A DNA stretch of 64,000 nucleotides from Pontibacter ummariensis. Its GTDB lineage: Bacteria > Bacteroidota > Bacteroidia > Cytophagales > Hymenobacteraceae. Made by a program: the position numbers and the translations under genes. The DNA is taken from assembly GCF_900188175.1 (NCBI RefSeq), contig NZ_FZOQ01000001.1, positions 124,001 through 188,000 on the forward strand, given 5' to 3'. This document shows, one piece after another, positions 62,211-64,000 of this stretch (positions are counted from its first letter, which is position 1; each line of letters begins with the position of its first letter). The notes under the pieces were generated by a model. That model did no database searches. It saw nothing but the letters and a program-made list of their open reading frames with translations, and was not told where the DNA came from.

Positions 62211-62747
62211 ATGGTCAAGACAAAAAAAGAAATTATACTGGATACAGCCCTGGACCTGTTTGCCGAGAAGGGCTATGACGCCACTCCCACCAGCCTGATT
62301 GCCCGGGAGGCCGGCGTGTCGGAGGGGCTGATTTTTAAGCACTATATCAACAAGGAGAACCTGCTAGAGGCAGTAGTGAAGGCGGGGTATCGGCGCATCA
62401 CGGATAAGAGCAAAGGCCTGGTGTCGGAGGATGATCCGGAGAAGCTGATCATGAACGTGCTGGATATGCCCTTCAAGTTGGTGGAAGAGGAAAAGAACTT
62501 CTGGCGCATGCAGTTCCGCCTGGTGGATGAGGAGATTTCCCAGCGTCACCACGCCCGCTACTCGCAGTCGGTGATGCAGACCCTGGTTGGTGCTTTTAAA
62601 AGGTTGGGCTACAAGGAACCTGAGTTGGAGACAGAGGTACTGATGCTCATCATCGAAGGTTTGTGGAGGCACTACCTGCTGAACGAGGACAAGGAGCACT
62701 TCGGTAAAATGATCAACCTGATCAAAGCCAAGTACAGACAAGGATAA
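62211..62747 (+). CDS. TetR-family transcriptional regulator
   Basis: A 178-residue regulator. The N-terminal helix-turn-helix (about 5-50) reads KKEIILDTALDLFAEKGYD, then SLIAREAGVSEGLIFKHYIN. The C-terminal ligand domain (about 60-178) is variable, so the effector is unknown. A longer frame goes back to 62013, but the added residues are Cys/Phe-rich nonsense and the promoter box lies inside it, so ATG 62211 is chosen. No target gene is obvious; it may act on itself. Confidence 0.88.
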   Translation: MVKTKKEIILDTALDLFAEKGYDATPTSLIAREAGVSEGLIFKHYINKENLLEAVVKAGYRRITDKSKGLVSEDDPEKLIMNVLDMPFKLVEEEKNFWRMQFRLVDEEISQRHHARYSQSVMQTLVGAFKRLGYKEPELETEVLMLIIEGLWRHYLLNEDKEHFGKMINLIKAKYRQG

Positions 62748-62840
62748 CAGGCAGGTATAGAAGAAGAGGAACACTTTTCTTTCCGGGCTTCCTGTGCCCA
62801 TTTTTATACCCTCCCAGCTTAAGATGAAAACAAGGCGTAG

Positions 62841-62883
62841 CCAAACAGAAAGGCCGCTTGCTATAAGCGGCCTTTCTGTTTGG
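62841..62883. terminator. Bidirectional terminator, tetR / hexosaminidase
   Basis: A 19-bp perfect stem (62841-62859 with 62865-62883) with loop gctat; core AAAGGCCGCTT, flanked by AACAG and CTGTT. Confidence 0.9.
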
Positions 62884-62908
62884 GGTAATGCTTTAAAAAT
62901 GCTTGCGC

Positions 62909-64000
62909 CTAGTTCACCTCAATCTCATCTAAGAATAACCAGGCTTTTTCACCAGCACCCTGCTTTCCTTCCGGAACAGTTTGTGTGTTCCGCACGGCCA
63001 CTTTCACAAAGCGGGTTGTAGCGGGTTCAAACGCTACTTTTACGATAGCCTTTGGTCCGGTTAGCTGCGTTACTGCATACGTGCTGCCCAGCGGCACAAA
63101 CGTTTTACCATCCACAGAGCCATATACCTCCACTGCTTTCGGTGGGTAAATGTAGCTGCCTCCGGCTTGGAGCGCATGCACTACGACGTTGTTGATGGGC
63201 TGTGCTGCCCCCAGGTCTATGGTGGCCTCTACATCGCTGCCGGAGTACCCGATTGATTCCTGGTTCCGGCTTCCTTTCTCATTAATGATGCCGTCAATCA
63301 GCGTGAAGGCACCATTTCCCGGATAGTAATCAGACGGGAGCTGGCTTAAAGTAATGGCTTTGCCGGTTGCTTTATTGAAGTTGAGGTTAATGGTCAGGGA
63401 GTCAATAAGCTTGTTGTCCTTGTAGTACATGCCCATCACTTTGGCCGTCTCCTTTATCAGCAGCGGAGCGTTGTACTCCTGTTCAGGCTGAACCCCCTTA
63501 ATCGCGTACACCAGTTTGCCTAAATCTTTCTTTCCGTCAAGTTGCACGGTAATGCCTTCGTAGTTTGCTGCAGGTAAGAGCTTGGCATAAATATCATAAT
63601 AAGCGTTGCTGTACCTGGCTCCCCACAGGTCGTAACGCTTAAACTGCGTCAGCAATCTTTTCTCAAAGTCGTTCCAGTTTTTCTTCTCAGGCGCTGTCCA
63701 CAGCACCTCACTCAGGGCACTCATCCGCGGAAAGATCTGATACTCTACTTTAGCCGGGGTCTTCATATACTCTGTCCACACGTTTGCTTGTGCACCCAAG
63801 ATGTACTTGCTCTGTTCGGCAGTAAGCTCCTTAGGAACCGGCTCATAGCTATAGGCTTTTTCCACAGTTGTGAACCCCCCAATTGTCACGGAGTCCTCGC
63901 GTTGGCTTTGGGAATGGTCGAAGTAAACGTGGCTACCGGGTGTCATGATCACGTAGTGGTTCTGCTGCGCGGCGGCAATGCCACCCGCTTCTCCACGCCA
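62909..64000 (-). CDS. Beta-N-acetylhexosaminidase (GH20), 5' part missing
   Basis: The frame is open to the window edge; the residues at the edge (WRGEAGGIAAAQQNHYVIM) and MTPGSHVYFDHSQSQ fit the end of a GH20 barrel, with WTEYMKTPAKVEYQIFPRMS as the next conserved strand. After the barrel come a small beta domain and an F5/8-type (discoidin-like) domain at the C-terminus (about the last 150 residues, ATIDLGAAQPINNVVV and ending FLDEIEVN). It should release terminal GlcNAc or GalNAc from glycans in the periplasm or outside. The N-terminus and the catalytic Asp-Glu pair lie outside the window. Confidence 0.92.
   Translation of the reverse strand, partial: WRGEAGGIAAAQQNHYVIMTPGSHVYFDHSQSQREDSVTIGGFTTVEKAYSYEPVPKELTAEQSKYILGAQANVWTEYMKTPAKVEYQIFPRMSALSEVLWTAPEKKNWNDFEKRLLTQFKRYDLWGARYSNAYYDIYAKLLPAANYEGITVQLDGKKDLGKLVYAIKGVQPEQEYNAPLLIKETAKVMGMYYKDNKLIDSLTINLNFNKATGKAITLSQLPSDYYPGNGAFTLIDGIINEKGSRNQESIGYSGSDVEATIDLGAAQPINNVVVHALQAGGSYIYPPKAVEVYGSVDGKTFVPLGSTYAVTQLTGPKAIVKVAFEPATTRFVKVAVRNTQTVPEGKQGAGEKAWLFLDEIEVN

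Noticed and set aside
1-64000. tRNA, rRNA, CRISPR array, prophage or complete IS element
   Set aside because: I looked for cloverleaf ends, direct-repeat arrays, integrases and paired terminal repeats and found none; a scan by eye can still miss a tRNA.

Overview
This 64 kb window reads as ordinary chromosome from a Bacteroidota bacterium of the order Cytophagales, most like Hymenobacteraceae (Pontibacter or a close relative). This is inferred from gene content and not from a search. The signs are a fused SecDF, a GldH gliding lipoprotein, a secreted protein with a type IX secretion tail, a RicT/PSP1 protein with a Cys-rich head, DUF2723 and GWxTD proteins, few Shine-Dalgarno sites, and many TAnnTTTG (-7) promoter boxes with weak or absent -33 TTTG boxes. 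I see no rRNA, tRNA, CRISPR array, prophage or intact insertion sequence.

Layout. 1-7.7 kb: queG (cut by the window edge), a small conserved-looking gene, a BatD-like membrane protein, aroC, a two-gene ABC module, a CitMHS-type ion transporter and an Nfu-type Fe-S scaffold. 7.7-14.5 kb: a long noncoding stretch, secDF, then leftward genes for K+ uptake regulation (TrkA/KtrA type), uridine kinase, RdgB and a PyrR-like phosphoribosyltransferase. 14.6-19 kb: rpmE2, a lipoprotein gene flanked by near-identical terminators, a GlmU-like protein, holB and hemC. 19-27.9 kb: AGCS symporter, a 41-codon ORF coupled to a periplasmic cyclophilin, an RmlD-like reductase, a MetP/MetS-type transporter pair, an HhH protein, a methyltransferase, a beta-hydroxyacid dehydrogenase and a Nudix hydrolase. 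27.9-34.2 kb, the most accessory-looking part: a decayed transposase fragment, a 1326-residue SF1 helicase of the DUF4011 type, a propeller-like lipoprotein and an NmrA-type reductase.

34.2-36.9 kb holds the most unusual gene: a 666-residue protein made almost wholly of Ser/Thr-rich and then Gly/Ser/Tyr/Asn/Gln-rich low-complexity sequence with RGG motifs, similar in style to the FUS/EWS prion-like domains of eukaryotes. It is divergent from a cold-shock-domain RNA chaperone gene. 36.9-45.5 kb: an EEP-family phosphatase/nuclease, gldH, ricT, a polysaccharide flippase, a double GNAT, a Gdx/SugE-type SMR exporter, and an overlapping leftward set of propeller protein, lpxH and LUD protein. 45.5-49.7 kb: ftsH, rsfS, divergent birA and a T9SS-tailed secreted protein. 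49.8-64 kb: DUF2723 protein, GWxTD lipoprotein, rlmB, manC, kdsD-like gene, recQ, purD, bacilliredoxin, a hypothetical gene, a TetR regulator and the 3' part of a GH20 hexosaminidase.

Most of the window is housekeeping: envelope and sugar-nucleotide metabolism (lpxH, manC, kdsD, GlmU-like, flippase), protein export and quality control (secDF, ftsH, cyclophilin), and translation, replication and repair (rpmE2, rlmB, rsfS, holB, recQ). Many convergent gene pairs are separated by perfect hairpins of 17-27 bp that look like bidirectional terminators.
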